The notes under the pieces are model-generated. The model saw nothing but the letters and a program-made list of their open reading frames with translations. It did no database searches and had not been told where the DNA came from. A program made the position numbers and the translations under genes. A stretch of 64,000 nt of DNA. Origin: Arenicellales bacterium (GTDB taxonomy: Bacteria; Pseudomonadota; Gammaproteobacteria; Arenicellales; JAHEKD01). The DNA is taken from contig JANQSD010000009.1 of the NCBI GenBank assembly GCA_028284225.1, forward strand, positions 1 through 64,000, given 5' to 3'. This document shows, in pieces, positions 1 to 8,413 of this stretch. The stretch's first letter is position 1. Each line of letters opens with the position of its first letter.

Positions 1-4
1 TAAA

Positions 5-110
5 GTCATCTTGACGAGCAAAGCGAGGAAGGATCTGCCACAGATGACATTATTGTTTAAGCGTGTAGCCGGTTTAAGTGAGATTCTTCGGCTATCACCT
101 CAGAATGACA
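5..110. repeat. Dispersed intergenic repeat, GTCAT...ATGAC type
   Basis: The stretch begins GTCATCTTGACGAG, contains GAAGGATCT, and ends with GAGATTCTTCGG followed by CAGAATGACA, so its ends are imperfect inverted repeats of each other. The same modules (GTCATCCCG, GATCT, GAGATTCTTCC, GGAATGACA) recur in the tandem array at 33.4-34.0 kb, which makes this a diverged copy of one family. The open frame running through it (11-310) is best explained as a by-product. Nothing else is recognisable up to the stop of the nudix gene at 332. Confidence 0.6.
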
Positions 111-331
111 GTCTGTCTAACCTGACATGTACCGATTTTTCTTCGAGTCCTGGTTACTTAAGGTCTGTCGATATTGACTATACACTTGTTGATCCTAAAA
201 AAGCGCTGCAAATGTCATTGCGAACACTCTTCGGCTATGAAGGAACGAACGAAGTGAGTGACTGCGGCAATCTATATAACTTCGATTGCTTCATCATCAC
301 CGCGAGTTAATTTTATAACGATGGCTACCCA

Positions 332-937
332 TCATTTCTGACTTTCCCAAAGCTGATGCAGCGTAGACTGGTTGAGTAAAAACCACTGCAAGGCTATGAG
401 TGTTTTGGCATTAACTATCTTATTGTTGGCCAATAATTCGCTTACCTGGTTGCAGGGAATAATCCTGACTTTAATATTTTCCCCTTCGCTGTCGAGTCCA
501 CAAATCGTCCCTGCGGTTTCACTGTCGACTAATCCACAATAAAGTTTAACGGTTTCACTGCAAGCACCCGGTGAACTTAAAAATTGATGAATTGGAACCA
601 GCAAGGAAATCTCGCAACCGGCTTCTTCCACCGATTCGCGGCGTACTAGCTGTTCCGGGCTTTCATCTTTTTCGATGACACCGGCCACACATTCAAGCAC
701 CCACGGTTCCCAGCCAGCGGCATAGGCACCTGGTCGAAATTGCTCGATCATTACCAGGCAATCTTTTTTAGCATCAAAAAGTAAAACGGCACCGATATGA
801 CCACGCTCAAAAATCTCACGCGACAGAATCGGACTCATGCCGCCTTGATACAAACTGTGTTGTAATAGATATTGATCTACCCGGAAATAACCTCGGTAGA
901 CGGATTGAACTTTTTCGACAACGACCTTTTTTGACAT
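332..937 (-). CDS. nudF: Nudix hydrolase, ADP-ribose pyrophosphatase-like
   Basis: The 201-residue protein has a complete Nudix box in its middle, starting GVIEKDE and ending RESVEEAGC, which fits G-x5-E-x7-REUxEExGU. Length and the preceding region (IEQFRPGAY, then an E-rich loop) match ADP-ribose pyrophosphatases of the NudF type, which hydrolyse ADP-ribose to AMP and ribose 5-phosphate in the cytoplasm. The ATG at 937 has no clear Shine-Dalgarno sequence. It stands alone, divergent from the molybdenum hydroxylase genes. Family membership is secure; the exact substrate is inferred from length and similarity. Confidence 0.85.
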   Translation of the reverse strand: MSKKVVVEKVQSVYRGYFRVDQYLLQHSLYQGGMSPILSREIFERGHIGAVLLFDAKKDCLVMIEQFRPGAYAAGWEPWVLECVAGVIEKDESPEQLVRRESVEEAGCEISLLVPIHQFLSSPGACSETVKLYCGLVDSETAGTICGLDSEGENIKVRIIPCNQVSELLANNKIVNAKTLIALQWFLLNQSTLHQLWESQK

Positions 938-1101
938 AGTGCTTGCAGATTGAAATGGTAATTAATCACACAGTATAAATTAGTAATATTGTTTTGTAAT
1001 TTTAATTGCCCCGTCATCAAACATTCCGCTGAAATACAACTATGCCTGATCTATACTCTAGCCTAACGAGTACAAGCAATTATTTAACAGGAGGTCGTTG
1101 A

Positions 1102-1962
1102 GTGGAATATACAGCACCCCAAACAACTAAGGACGCTGTAGCCATTCTGGCACAAGCGAAGGGCAGTGCACATGTGTTGGCTGGCGGATCTGATCTGCTG
1201 GTTCGAATGAAGGGTGGATTCATTGAGCCTGATTTAGTCGTCGATATTAAACGAATAAAAAATTTGCACCAGATTAAGCATAATGCTAACTCGATCATGA
1301 TTGGTGCCGCAGTATCTTGCGCACAAATGGGAGCAAATAAGCGGCTTAAGAAAGCTTGGCCCGGTGTCGTCGAAGCGGCTAACTTAATCGGCTCAGATCA
1401 AATTCAGGGCCGCTGTACGATTGCAGGTAATTTGTGTAATGCGTCACCGGCGGCTGACAGTGTTCCCGCATTGATTGCTGCAGGTGCCCGGGTAAAGATT
1501 GCCGGCCCCAAAGGTAGACGCACTTTGGCAGCTGAAAAAGTGGCTGTTGCACCGGGGAAAACTTGCCTGAGAAAGGGTGAGATTGTTGAATATATTGAGT
1601 TGCCCAAACGTGTGGCCAGGTCAGCTGATGCTTATCTGCGATTTATTCCCCGTACCGAAATGGACATTGCTGTTGTCAGTGCCGGGGTGAACCTGACCCT
1701 TGACCGCAAAGGTGTGATTACCAAGGCCAGAGTTGCGTTGGGTGCTGTGGCACCGACAGCGCTGTTAGTTAAGGCTGCAGCAAAAGCGATTATTGGCTCA
1801 TCGCTGGATGAGCAAGCCCTGGAAAAATTAGCTCTCGCTTGTTCAGCCGCCTGTCGACCGATAGACGATAAACGTGGCACAGTTGAGTACAGAACTGAAG
1901 TCGCTGCCGTTTTGGCTCAACGCGCAGCTAAAATTGCCTATTCACGTGCTGGAGGGAAATAA
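1102..1962 (+). CDS. Molybdenum hydroxylase FAD-binding subunit (CoxM/XdhB-like)
   Basis: 286 residues, the usual length for the medium FAD subunit of xanthine dehydrogenase/CO dehydrogenase-family enzymes. It passes electrons between the 2Fe-2S subunit and FAD. The first FAD-binding loop is seen as LAGGSDLLVRMK (about residues 27-38) and the second as TIAGNLCNASPAADS (about 106-120). The start is GTG, preceded by a strong AGGAGG about 10 bases upstream (AACAGGAGGTCG). Its stop overlaps the ATG of the next subunit (TAATG), so the three subunits form one translationally coupled operon. Not the CO dehydrogenase proper; the substrate cannot be told from this subunit. Confidence 0.9.
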   Translation: MEYTAPQTTKDAVAILAQAKGSAHVLAGGSDLLVRMKGGFIEPDLVVDIKRIKNLHQIKHNANSIMIGAAVSCAQMGANKRLKKAWPGVVEAANLIGSDQIQGRCTIAGNLCNASPAADSVPALIAAGARVKIAGPKGRRTLAAEKVAVAPGKTCLRKGEIVEYIELPKRVARSADAYLRFIPRTEMDIAVVSAGVNLTLDRKGVITKARVALGAVAPTALLVKAAAKAIIGSSLDEQALEKLALACSAACRPIDDKRGTVEYRTEVAAVLAQRAAKIAYSRAGGK

Positions 1963-2435
1963 TGTCACAACTGGTATCTACTATCATCAATAATGATTCT
2001 GTCGAATTTGCCTGTGAGGCTCATGAAACGTTGCTGGAAGTTTTGCGTGATCGTTTGGGTTTAACCGGAGCTAAAGAAGGTTGCGGCACGGGTGATTGCG
2101 GTGCTTGCAGTGTTATTTTGGATGGCGCTTTAGTCTGCTCTTGCCTGGTGCTCGGTGCCGAGGCTCAAGATCGGAATATCGAAACCGTAGAAGGTATGGC
2201 CGATGGTGCCAAGCTGCACCCATTGCAAACCAAGTTCCTTGAACATGCCGCCTTGCAGTGCGGCATCTGTACACCCGGATTTCTGATTGCAGCAAAAGCA
2301 CTGCTAACAAATAATCCTGATCCAACTGAGGAAGAGATTCGCTATGCGCTGGCCGGTAACCTTTGTCGTTGTACGGGTTACGATAAAATAGTCAGAGCAG
2401 TGCAGGATGCAGCAAAACAAATGAGGAGGGCTTAA
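1962..2435 (+). CDS. Molybdenum hydroxylase 2Fe-2S subunit (CoxS/XdhC-type small subunit)
   Basis: 157 residues with the two expected clusters. The N-terminal plant-ferredoxin-like cluster has Cys41, Cys46, Cys49 and a Cys near 59-61 (EGCGTGDCGAC). The C-terminal helical domain carries CGICTPG and NLCRCTGY. This subunit transfers electrons from the molybdenum centre to FAD. It starts inside the stop of the FAD subunit and ends four bases before the large subunit, with GAGGAGGG as ribosome site for the next gene. The order M-S-L is that of CoxMSL-type operons in bacteria. Confidence 0.93.
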   Translation: MSQLVSTIINNDSVEFACEAHETLLEVLRDRLGLTGAKEGCGTGDCGACSVILDGALVCSCLVLGAEAQDRNIETVEGMADGAKLHPLQTKFLEHAALQCGICTPGFLIAAKALLTNNPDPTEEEIRYALAGNLCRCTGYDKIVRAVQDAAKQMRRA

Positions 2436-2439
2436 CACC

Positions 2440-4704
2440 ATGACTTACGATACTCAATTCACCGGTCAAACGTTTAAGTCAGTGGGTACCCGGCCACTTA
2501 GGCCGGATGGCATTGACAAGGTGACGGGCCGTGCCCGCTACGGTGCGGATTACAACCTGCCGGGTCAGTTGACAGGCCTTATTCTTCGTAGTCCCCATGC
2601 CCATGCACGAATCAAGAAAATTGATACCCGCAAAGCTGAAAAACTTAAGGGTGTAAAAGCAGTAATTACCAGTACTGATCTGCCAGATCTGACCGATGGT
2701 GATTCAGAATTGTTTGATATTCTCGATAATTGCATGGCCCGTAAAAAAGTATTTTATGACGGCCATGCGGTCGCGGCCGTGGCAGCTATTGATGCAAAAA
2801 CTGCCAGGGCGGCGCTCAAACTGATTAAAGTCGATTATCAAGTTCTATCGCATGTCACTGATGTCGATGAGGCGACAAAACCCAAAGCACCTTTGTTGCA
2901 TCGGAATTGCTTTACCGAAGGAATTGAACCAAAACCGGCCAAGGCCTCTAATATCGCCAGTCGCAGTGAATTTGGTCACGGTGATGTCGAGGTCGGATTT
3001 GAGCAAGCGGATGTTGTTGTAGAACGCAATTTCAAAACTGAGCAAACTCATCAAGGTTATATCGAGCCGCATGCCTGTGTGGCCAGCTTCGGGCCGGATG
3101 GTAGCGCTGAAATGTGGGTGTGTACGCAAGGTCATTTTACCTTTCGTCAGCAGTGTGCTGCTCTACTGGGAATGCCATTGTCGAAATTACGCGTCACCTC
3201 AACCGAAATCGGTGGTGGCTTTGGCGGTAAAACACATATCTGGGCAGAACCCGTAGCACTGGCTTTATCACGCAAAGCAAACCGACCGGTTAAGCTGGTT
3301 ATGTCGCGGGAGGAGGTTTTCCGTGCCTCAGGGCCCACCAGTGCCACATCGATTGATATCAAGATCGGAGTCAAAAAAGATGGTACCATCACAGCGGCTG
3401 ATGCTGTATTGCGTTATTCCAATGGACCTTATCCTGGAGTATGGGCAATGCTTGGGGCAATGACATCATTTGCCTGTTATGATTTAAAAAATGTTAGAAC
3501 AGTCGGCCTTGAAGTATTAGTTAACCGTCCTAAAACAACCGCTTATCGTGCACCTTCGGCACCGATGGCGGCCTTCGCTGTTGAAAGCATGGTTGATGAA
3601 CTGGCAGATAAAATTGGTATGGACCCGGTAGCGTTTAGGATAAAGAACGCGGCAAAAGAAGGCACCAAATCGTCTTACGGCCCCGTCTACGGACCAATTG
3701 GTATTGGCCCGACATTGGAAGCTGCTCGCAAGCATCCACATATGAAAGCCAAACTGGGTAAAAACCAGGGGCGTGGTATGGCATGTGGGTTTTGGTTCAA
3801 TTTCGGTGGCCAAACTTGTGCTGATCTCAATATTGCTGTTGACGGAAGTGTAACCTTGACGGTGGGCACAATCGATGTCGGTGGCGCCCGAGCCTCATTG
3901 GCGCTGGTGGCTGCTGAGGAGCTGGGTATTGACTATGACGATGTTAAAGCAGTGGTTGGCGATACGGCCAGCCTCGGTCACAACGATATGACTGATGGCA
4001 GCCGCGGAACATTTTCAAGTTCCATGGCAGCCATTATGGCGGCGCGTAATGCCATTGAAGAATTAAAAAATCGTGCTGCGAAAATGTGGGAAATTCCGGT
4101 TAAAAATGTGATTTGGGAAGATGGTCACGCAAAAGCCAAGGGTCGTGGTAAAAAGTATGCCAAACTCGCGCCATTGTCGTTGGCCGATATAGCCGCTGAA
4201 ACACCTAATACCGGCGGGCCGATTGCAGGTTATAGTGAACTCGTTGCCGATGGCGCAGGCGTCTCGTTTGCGACTCATATTTGTGATGTGGAGGTCGACC
4301 CTGAAACAGGTCGCACTCAAGTGGTTAGATACACGGTCATTCAAGATGCGGGTAAAGCTGTTCATCCCACTTATGTTGAGGGACAGTATCAGGGCGGCGC
4401 TGCACAAGGTATTGGTTGGGCGCTAAACGAAGAATACATTTATGGTGCCGATGGTCGCTTACAAAACCCCGGTTTTCTCGACTACCGCATTCCAGTGTGC
4501 TCTGATTTGCCTATGATCGACACACAAATCCTGGAAATTCCCAATCCGAATCATCCATATGGTGTGCGCGGTGTGGGTGAAACATCCATAGTGCCGCCTT
4601 TGGCTGCGATTGCAAATGCTGTATCTGATGCGGTAGATGTGCGTATGACTCATGTACCTATGTCGGCACCGCGGATTCTGAAGGCTTTGAAAACCGAACA
4701 CTGA
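2440..4704 (+). CDS. Molybdenum hydroxylase large (Mo-cofactor) subunit
   Basis: 754 residues, xanthine dehydrogenase-family catalytic subunit that hydroxylates a carbon centre with water. Visible are the N-terminal a/b hammerhead (about residues 15-130), GGGFGGKTH in the Mo-cofactor region, the active-site loop AYRAPSAP, and the catalytic glutamate in GVGETS (about Glu714). The AYxCSFR loop of true CO dehydrogenase is absent, so this is not CO oxidation. The substrate is unknown: an N-heterocycle, purine or aldehyde are all possible. No transporter or other degradation enzyme lies beside it except a MoaD-like protein just downstream. Confidence 0.9.
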   Translation: MTYDTQFTGQTFKSVGTRPLRPDGIDKVTGRARYGADYNLPGQLTGLILRSPHAHARIKKIDTRKAEKLKGVKAVITSTDLPDLTDGDSELFDILDNCMARKKVFYDGHAVAAVAAIDAKTARAALKLIKVDYQVLSHVTDVDEATKPKAPLLHRNCFTEGIEPKPAKASNIASRSEFGHGDVEVGFEQADVVVERNFKTEQTHQGYIEPHACVASFGPDGSAEMWVCTQGHFTFRQQCAALLGMPLSKLRVTSTEIGGGFGGKTHIWAEPVALALSRKANRPVKLVMSREEVFRASGPTSATSIDIKIGVKKDGTITAADAVLRYSNGPYPGVWAMLGAMTSFACYDLKNVRTVGLEVLVNRPKTTAYRAPSAPMAAFAVESMVDELADKIGMDPVAFRIKNAAKEGTKSSYGPVYGPIGIGPTLEAARKHPHMKAKLGKNQGRGMACGFWFNFGGQTCADLNIAVDGSVTLTVGTIDVGGARASLALVAAEELGIDYDDVKAVVGDTASLGHNDMTDGSRGTFSSSMAAIMAARNAIEELKNRAAKMWEIPVKNVIWEDGHAKAKGRGKKYAKLAPLSLADIAAETPNTGGPIAGYSELVADGAGVSFATHICDVEVDPETGRTQVVRYTVIQDAGKAVHPTYVEGQYQGGAAQGIGWALNEEYIYGADGRLQNPGFLDYRIPVCSDLPMIDTQILEIPNPNHPYGVRGVGETSIVPPLAAIANAVSDAVDVRMTHVPMSAPRILKALKTEH

Positions 4705-4762
4705 CAATAAACGTCTAAGATGCAGAAATCAGAACAGTTGTTTGTGCCCAATGGAGAGGCGC

Positions 4763-5008
4763 ATGGTTGAGGTTAAACTCTGGGGGGCGCTGCATCCGGC
4801 CACCGGTGGAGTTTCGACAATTGAGATCGAAGCAACTACCATTCGCGAACTACTGCGTAAACTTCAAGAGCAATATCCTGATACGGCCCCGTTTGTTAAA
4901 AACGGTATCGCTGTTTCCATTGACGGTGTGCTCTATCGTGACAGTTGGGAGAAAAAATTACCGCCGTCTGCTGAAATTTATTTGTTGCCGCGTATTGTTG
5001 GTGGTTAA
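4763..5008 (+). CDS. MoaD/ThiS-family sulfur-carrier-like protein
   Basis: 81 residues beginning MVEVKLWG and ending LLPRIVGG. The beta-grasp pattern and the terminal Gly-Gly are those of MoaD/ThiS proteins, whose C-terminal glycine is adenylated and thiocarboxylated to donate sulfur. I chose the ATG at 4763, which has GGAGAG four to five bases upstream, over the in-frame TTG at 4742. It follows the Mo hydroxylase by 58 bases on the same strand, so a role in providing or sulfurating the molybdenum cofactor for that enzyme is likely. No MoaE or E1-like gene is nearby. Confidence 0.75.
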   Translation: MVEVKLWGALHPATGGVSTIEIEATTIRELLRKLQEQYPDTAPFVKNGIAVSIDGVLYRDSWEKKLPPSAEIYLLPRIVGG

Positions 5009-5060
5009 AACCTGAGTAATTATGCAACTTGATTTAGTTTTCTAGATGGTGACGATGTAG

Positions 5061-5588
5061 TTGAGTTCGGAGTTGACCATCATTGAAACTGAACGCATAG
5101 TTATTGATCGCATAACATTAGACGACGCAGCGTTTTTTGTCGAGTTGGTAAATTCGCCGGATTGGCTCCATTATATCGGCGACCGCAACGTTTCCAACGT
5201 CGATGATGCACGCCGATTTCTTCAAGATGGCTTCCTAAAGTCGTACTCCGATCATAAATTTGGATATTACATTGTAAGGACTGCCCTTGATAATGTACGA
5301 ATCGGAATTTGCGGCTTTCTTCAAAAACCAAACCTGAAAAATCCTGATTTCGGGTTTGCACTTCTGCCAGGCTATTACGGCCAGGGATTTGCCACAGAAT
5401 CGTGCCAGGCTGTTTTGGATTATGGGATTAATACATTCAAATTCGTCATGCTGGATGCTGTGATAACACCTGATAATTGGCGTTCAAGACGATTACTGCA
5501 GAAGCTTGGTTTCCAACCAAGTGGAATCATTGATACGCAAACAAGCGAAAATCAACGTGTGTTGTATCGATGGCAACTCGCGATATAA
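5061..5588 (+). CDS. GNAT-family N-acetyltransferase (RimJ/RimL-like)
   Basis: 175 residues of the RimJ/RimL GNAT type: N-terminal ETERIVIDRIT strand, central GFALLPGYYGQGFATES (the Q/RxxGxG/A acetyl-CoA loop, about residues 100-115), and DNWRSRRLLQKLGF near the C-terminus, all typical. Such enzymes acetylate amino groups of small molecules or proteins. The start is uncertain: the TTG at 5061 gives the full domain, but no ATG or good ribosome site precedes it. It stands alone, about 50 bases after the MoaD-like gene. Confidence 0.8.
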   Translation: MSSELTIIETERIVIDRITLDDAAFFVELVNSPDWLHYIGDRNVSNVDDARRFLQDGFLKSYSDHKFGYYIVRTALDNVRIGICGFLQKPNLKNPDFGFALLPGYYGQGFATESCQAVLDYGINTFKFVMLDAVITPDNWRSRRLLQKLGFQPSGIIDTQTSENQRVLYRWQLAI

Positions 5589-5840
5589 CTAATACAAGTA
5601 ACTGTGAATTTTAAACTTGATTTTGCAGTACGCCATGACATCAGCAACATTAAAAATTCGATTTGATAATACCCGCAACGTAATTTACCCTAAATACTCT
5701 AACAAACCATTAAATCAAGATATTTTGCAACTACGTATTTCAGCTTCAACCTTTGGGGATTTCAATGGCATGATAAGTTCAAGTATTTGGTAATGCCATC
5801 GCGAATCGGCATTGGCAATTGGCAACAGACCCTTAGACCC

Positions 5841-6731
5841 TTATTTAAAATGCTCATGCCAGGTGATGAGTAAGCCGCCGCCAATGATTAAAAATGCACC
5901 GGGAATTAATCGGTCAAACGGTGCTTCTGAAAAGAAAATCCAACCGAGTAGAAAAGAAAACGGAATTCCAAAATACTCAAACGGTGATAGACTACTGGGT
6001 TCTGCCAGCCTGTAAGCTGAGATTAAACAATAGGCTCCAAGCCCCCCTGCTATTCCCAGAGTGACCAGCCAAATCCAATCATTAAACGCCGAAATTTGCA
6101 CAAACCCGCCTATCGATAAAACCAGAATCAGCGCCCCTGCTAAAGAACCGGCATTATGGTATAGGTTAATTAAAGCCGTGGGTACCGTGTCGTCAAACAG
6201 TCGAGAGGTGACACTAATACTGGCATAACCAAAAGCAGCACAAAGAGGTAGGATGGCATACCAGGTGAAACTTTCCGAACCGGGCTGAATTACTAGCACG
6301 ACACCGATAAAGCCAATGAAAACCGCCAGCCAGCGCAAAGCACCAATGTGATGGTTCAATAATGGTATAGACAAAGCTGTCACAAAAAACGGGCCGGCAA
6401 ACAAGATTGTTGTTGCCGTTGCAAACTCCAAATGGGAAAGTGCAAGGTAAAAACTTATTTGGGCTAATGCCCCCAACCCTCCACGAGCTATTGCAAGTTT
6501 CCATTGTCGGATCACCATAGGTCTGCCTGCTTGAATCCACTTTTGTGAGATAAATAGAATGAACAAGGTCGGAATAAGCCCAAAAATATTACGAAAAAAA
6601 GAGAGTTGTTGAGAAGAATAATGTTGGCTTAGGTGTTTAATGATGGCACCCATTACATCATAAAACATCACACCTAATAGCATAATGGTTACTGCTGTAA
6701 TAAAGCCTATTGAGTTGGGCCGAGTGTTCAT
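5841..6731 (-). CDS. DMT-superfamily (EamA) exporter
   Basis: 296 residues, almost entirely hydrophobic, with about ten predicted membrane segments and the two-fold EamA repeat typical of drug/metabolite transporters (RhaT/S-adenosylmethionine-type exporters). The motif-like stretch SPFEYFGIPFSFLLGWIFF sits in the second repeat. It is an inner-membrane permease, probably exporting a small metabolite; substrate cannot be deduced. It is monocistronic, convergent with the GNAT gene. The 252 bases between them hold no recognised feature. Confidence 0.85.
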   Translation of the reverse strand: MNTRPNSIGFITAVTIMLLGVMFYDVMGAIIKHLSQHYSSQQLSFFRNIFGLIPTLFILFISQKWIQAGRPMVIRQWKLAIARGGLGALAQISFYLALSHLEFATATTILFAGPFFVTALSIPLLNHHIGALRWLAVFIGFIGVVLVIQPGSESFTWYAILPLCAAFGYASISVTSRLFDDTVPTALINLYHNAGSLAGALILVLSIGGFVQISAFNDWIWLVTLGIAGGLGAYCLISAYRLAEPSSLSPFEYFGIPFSFLLGWIFFSEAPFDRLIPGAFLIIGGGLLITWHEHFK

Positions 6732-7282
6732 TTAAATGCTGTTCATTAATCAAAAGATGCGACTAATTATCGACGGATTTAACGCCTTGACAAGTCTGCA
6801 ATTTTTCCTGAAAATCAAGCACGCCGTAAGGCTTAAAGAAGAAACTAACAGACTAAATCAAATCATACAGGCAATTTGTTTTCCATCTTTTACTTCCCTG
6901 CCTGGGCGGTAAAAAATTTCAATATATCTGTGCTTGTTGATAGGTCTTTGAAAAATATCGCACATGCCGACTGCAACTGAATATGTAGCTTTCGCCGGAA
7001 TTCAAACTGTTTTCGAAAGCCATAGTAGTAACACAAAAGATAAAGTCATAAAAATACAACTCCAATATGAATTTCAGTTGCACATGGGATATGATCCAGG
7101 CTTTTCCGGTGACTATTCTCCACCAGTAGGAACCAGACGCTATGACAGCAGTAATACGAATTAACCACTGCGCTAATGCCCTAAAGAGTTTAACACCATG
7201 TTACGTGTTTACTGCAGAATTTGAAGTACTGGAAACCTTACGTAAAATCTATGTGATTTACTCAGCATAAACAGGATTTCAA
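6732..7282. other. 550-bp intergenic region, no recognised gene
   Basis: The region lies between the divergent exporter and ureohydrolase genes. It has one 66-codon frame (6964-7164) and one 42-codon frame (7142-7270, ending 12 bases before the ureohydrolase start). Neither resembles a known family nor has a good ribosome site. No guanidine-riboswitch core was recognised. It presumably carries the promoters of both flanking genes. Confidence 0.4.
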
Positions 7283-8236
7283 ATGACGCAAGATCAAGTG
7301 TTTAACCAACCACTAGGCGGCAATGAGATGCCGCGTTTTTCCGGACCCTCGACCATGATGAGATTGCCATCTCAAGATAATGTTGAAGGACTGGATGCCT
7401 GTTTTGTTGGTATCGGCTTGGATGTGGGGACTTCACATCGTTCCGGTACACGTTTTGGTCCGCGTCAAATCAGGGCTGAGTCAGCGATGATCAGGCCTTA
7501 CAACATGAAAACCCGTATTTCACCTTTTGACTGGATTCAGGTTGCTGATATTGGTGATGTGCCGATCAATACTTTTGATCTTAAAAAAAGTGTAGCCATT
7601 ATCGAACAATTTTATGATGGTATTACAGAGCATGCAGTGGCACCTTTTACCTTGGGTGGCGATCATACTATTGTGTTGCCGATTATCCGTGCATTGGCAA
7701 AAAAACATGGCCCCCTGGGTATCATACATGTCGATGCTCACGCGGATGTAAACGATGCCATGTTCGGTGAAAAAATTGCTCACGGCACACCATTCAGGCG
7801 CATGGTGGAAGAAAAAATCATTGAGCCGAACAAAGTAATCCAAATCGGATTACGGGCGACAGGTTATGCTGATCATGATTTTGACTGGCCGCGTGAGCAG
7901 GGTTTTCGCGTCGTCCAGGCCGAAGATATTTGGTACCAGTCACTTGCACCGCTAATGGCCGAAGTGCGTGAACAAATGGGTGATCACCCGGTTTATATTT
8001 CGTTTGATATTGATTCGTTTGATCCGGCTTATGCACCGGGCACAGGTACAGCTGAACCGGGTGGATTAACATCCCATCAGGGACTGGAAATAGTAAGAGG
8101 CTGTTATGGTCTTAATTTAATCGGCGGTGACCTGGTAGAAGTATCACCACCTTATGATCAATCTGGCAACACGGCCATGTTAGGCGCCAATATTCTCTAT
8201 GAAATGTTGTGCGCCTTCGCAGATAAATACAGGTAA
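7283..8236 (+). CDS. gbuA: Guanidinobutyrase/agmatinase-family ureohydrolase
   Basis: 317 residues. All binuclear-manganese ligands are visible: His128 (GGDHT), Asp151, His153 and Asp155 (DAHADVND), Asp242 and Asp244 (SFDIDSFDP). The N-terminus (NQPLGGNEMPRF), RSGTRFGPRQIRAES and VEVSPPYD closely recall Pseudomonas GbuA/GpuA, from memory rather than a search. These enzymes release urea from 4-guanidinobutyrate or 3-guanidinopropionate, and agmatinase is the close alternative. A relict FAD oxidoreductase directly downstream suggests a former amine or arginine catabolic unit. AGGA about ten bases before the ATG serves as ribosome site. Confidence 0.82.
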   Translation: MTQDQVFNQPLGGNEMPRFSGPSTMMRLPSQDNVEGLDACFVGIGLDVGTSHRSGTRFGPRQIRAESAMIRPYNMKTRISPFDWIQVADIGDVPINTFDLKKSVAIIEQFYDGITEHAVAPFTLGGDHTIVLPIIRALAKKHGPLGIIHVDAHADVNDAMFGEKIAHGTPFRRMVEEKIIEPNKVIQIGLRATGYADHDFDWPREQGFRVVQAEDIWYQSLAPLMAEVREQMGDHPVYISFDIDSFDPAYAPGTGTAEPGGLTSHQGLEIVRGCYGLNLIGGDLVEVSPPYDQSGNTAMLGANILYEMLCAFADKYR

Positions 8237-8260
8237 GTTGCGAATCGGGAGCAAAAGGCA

Positions 8261-8407
8261 CTAGAAGGACATAACCTTATTTCATATTGGTTGGACAATG
8301 CAGATGCTCCAGCCATTGAGCCGCAATTAATTGGCTGAACCAAAGTAGATCTGACGATTATCCGTGGAGGTTTTACCGGCCTCTGGGCCGATATTTTTGA
8401 TAGATGA
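8261..8407 (+). pseudogene. Remnant of a DadA/PuuB-type FAD oxidoreductase N-terminus
   Basis: One frame reads ISYWLDNADAPAIEPQLIG, then a TGA stop, then VDLTIIRGGFTGLWADIF. Intact FAD-dependent amine oxidases of the gamma-glutamylputrescine oxidase type begin with S-Y-W-x-D, a short proline-rich linker and then the dinucleotide-binding motif xVxIIGGGFTGLW. Here the first glycine of the GxGxxG motif is arginine, an in-frame stop separates the two parts, and nothing of the remaining roughly 400 residues follows. It is therefore a relict of a gene once downstream of the ureohydrolase. Confidence 0.65.
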
Positions 8408-8413
8408 TCTTAC

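Noticed and set aside
11-310. 99-codon frame at the start of the window
   Set aside because: It runs through a repeat of the GTCAT type and has no recognised domain or ribosome site.
2440-4704. Aerobic CO dehydrogenase large subunit (CoxL)
   Set aside because: The active-site loop is AYRAPSAP, not AYxCSFR, so form I CO dehydrogenase is excluded.
5589-5840. 52-codon frame beginning MTSATLKIRF after the GNAT gene
   Set aside because: No family recognised, no ribosome site, and low-complexity context; not reported as a gene.
6964-7270. Two short frames upstream of the ureohydrolase as leader peptides
   Set aside because: No strong ribosome site, no attenuator hairpin and no relation to arginine or amine codons.
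7000-7282. Guanidine-type riboswitch before the ureohydrolase
   Set aside because: No conserved core of guanidine I, II or III aptamers was recognised by eye.
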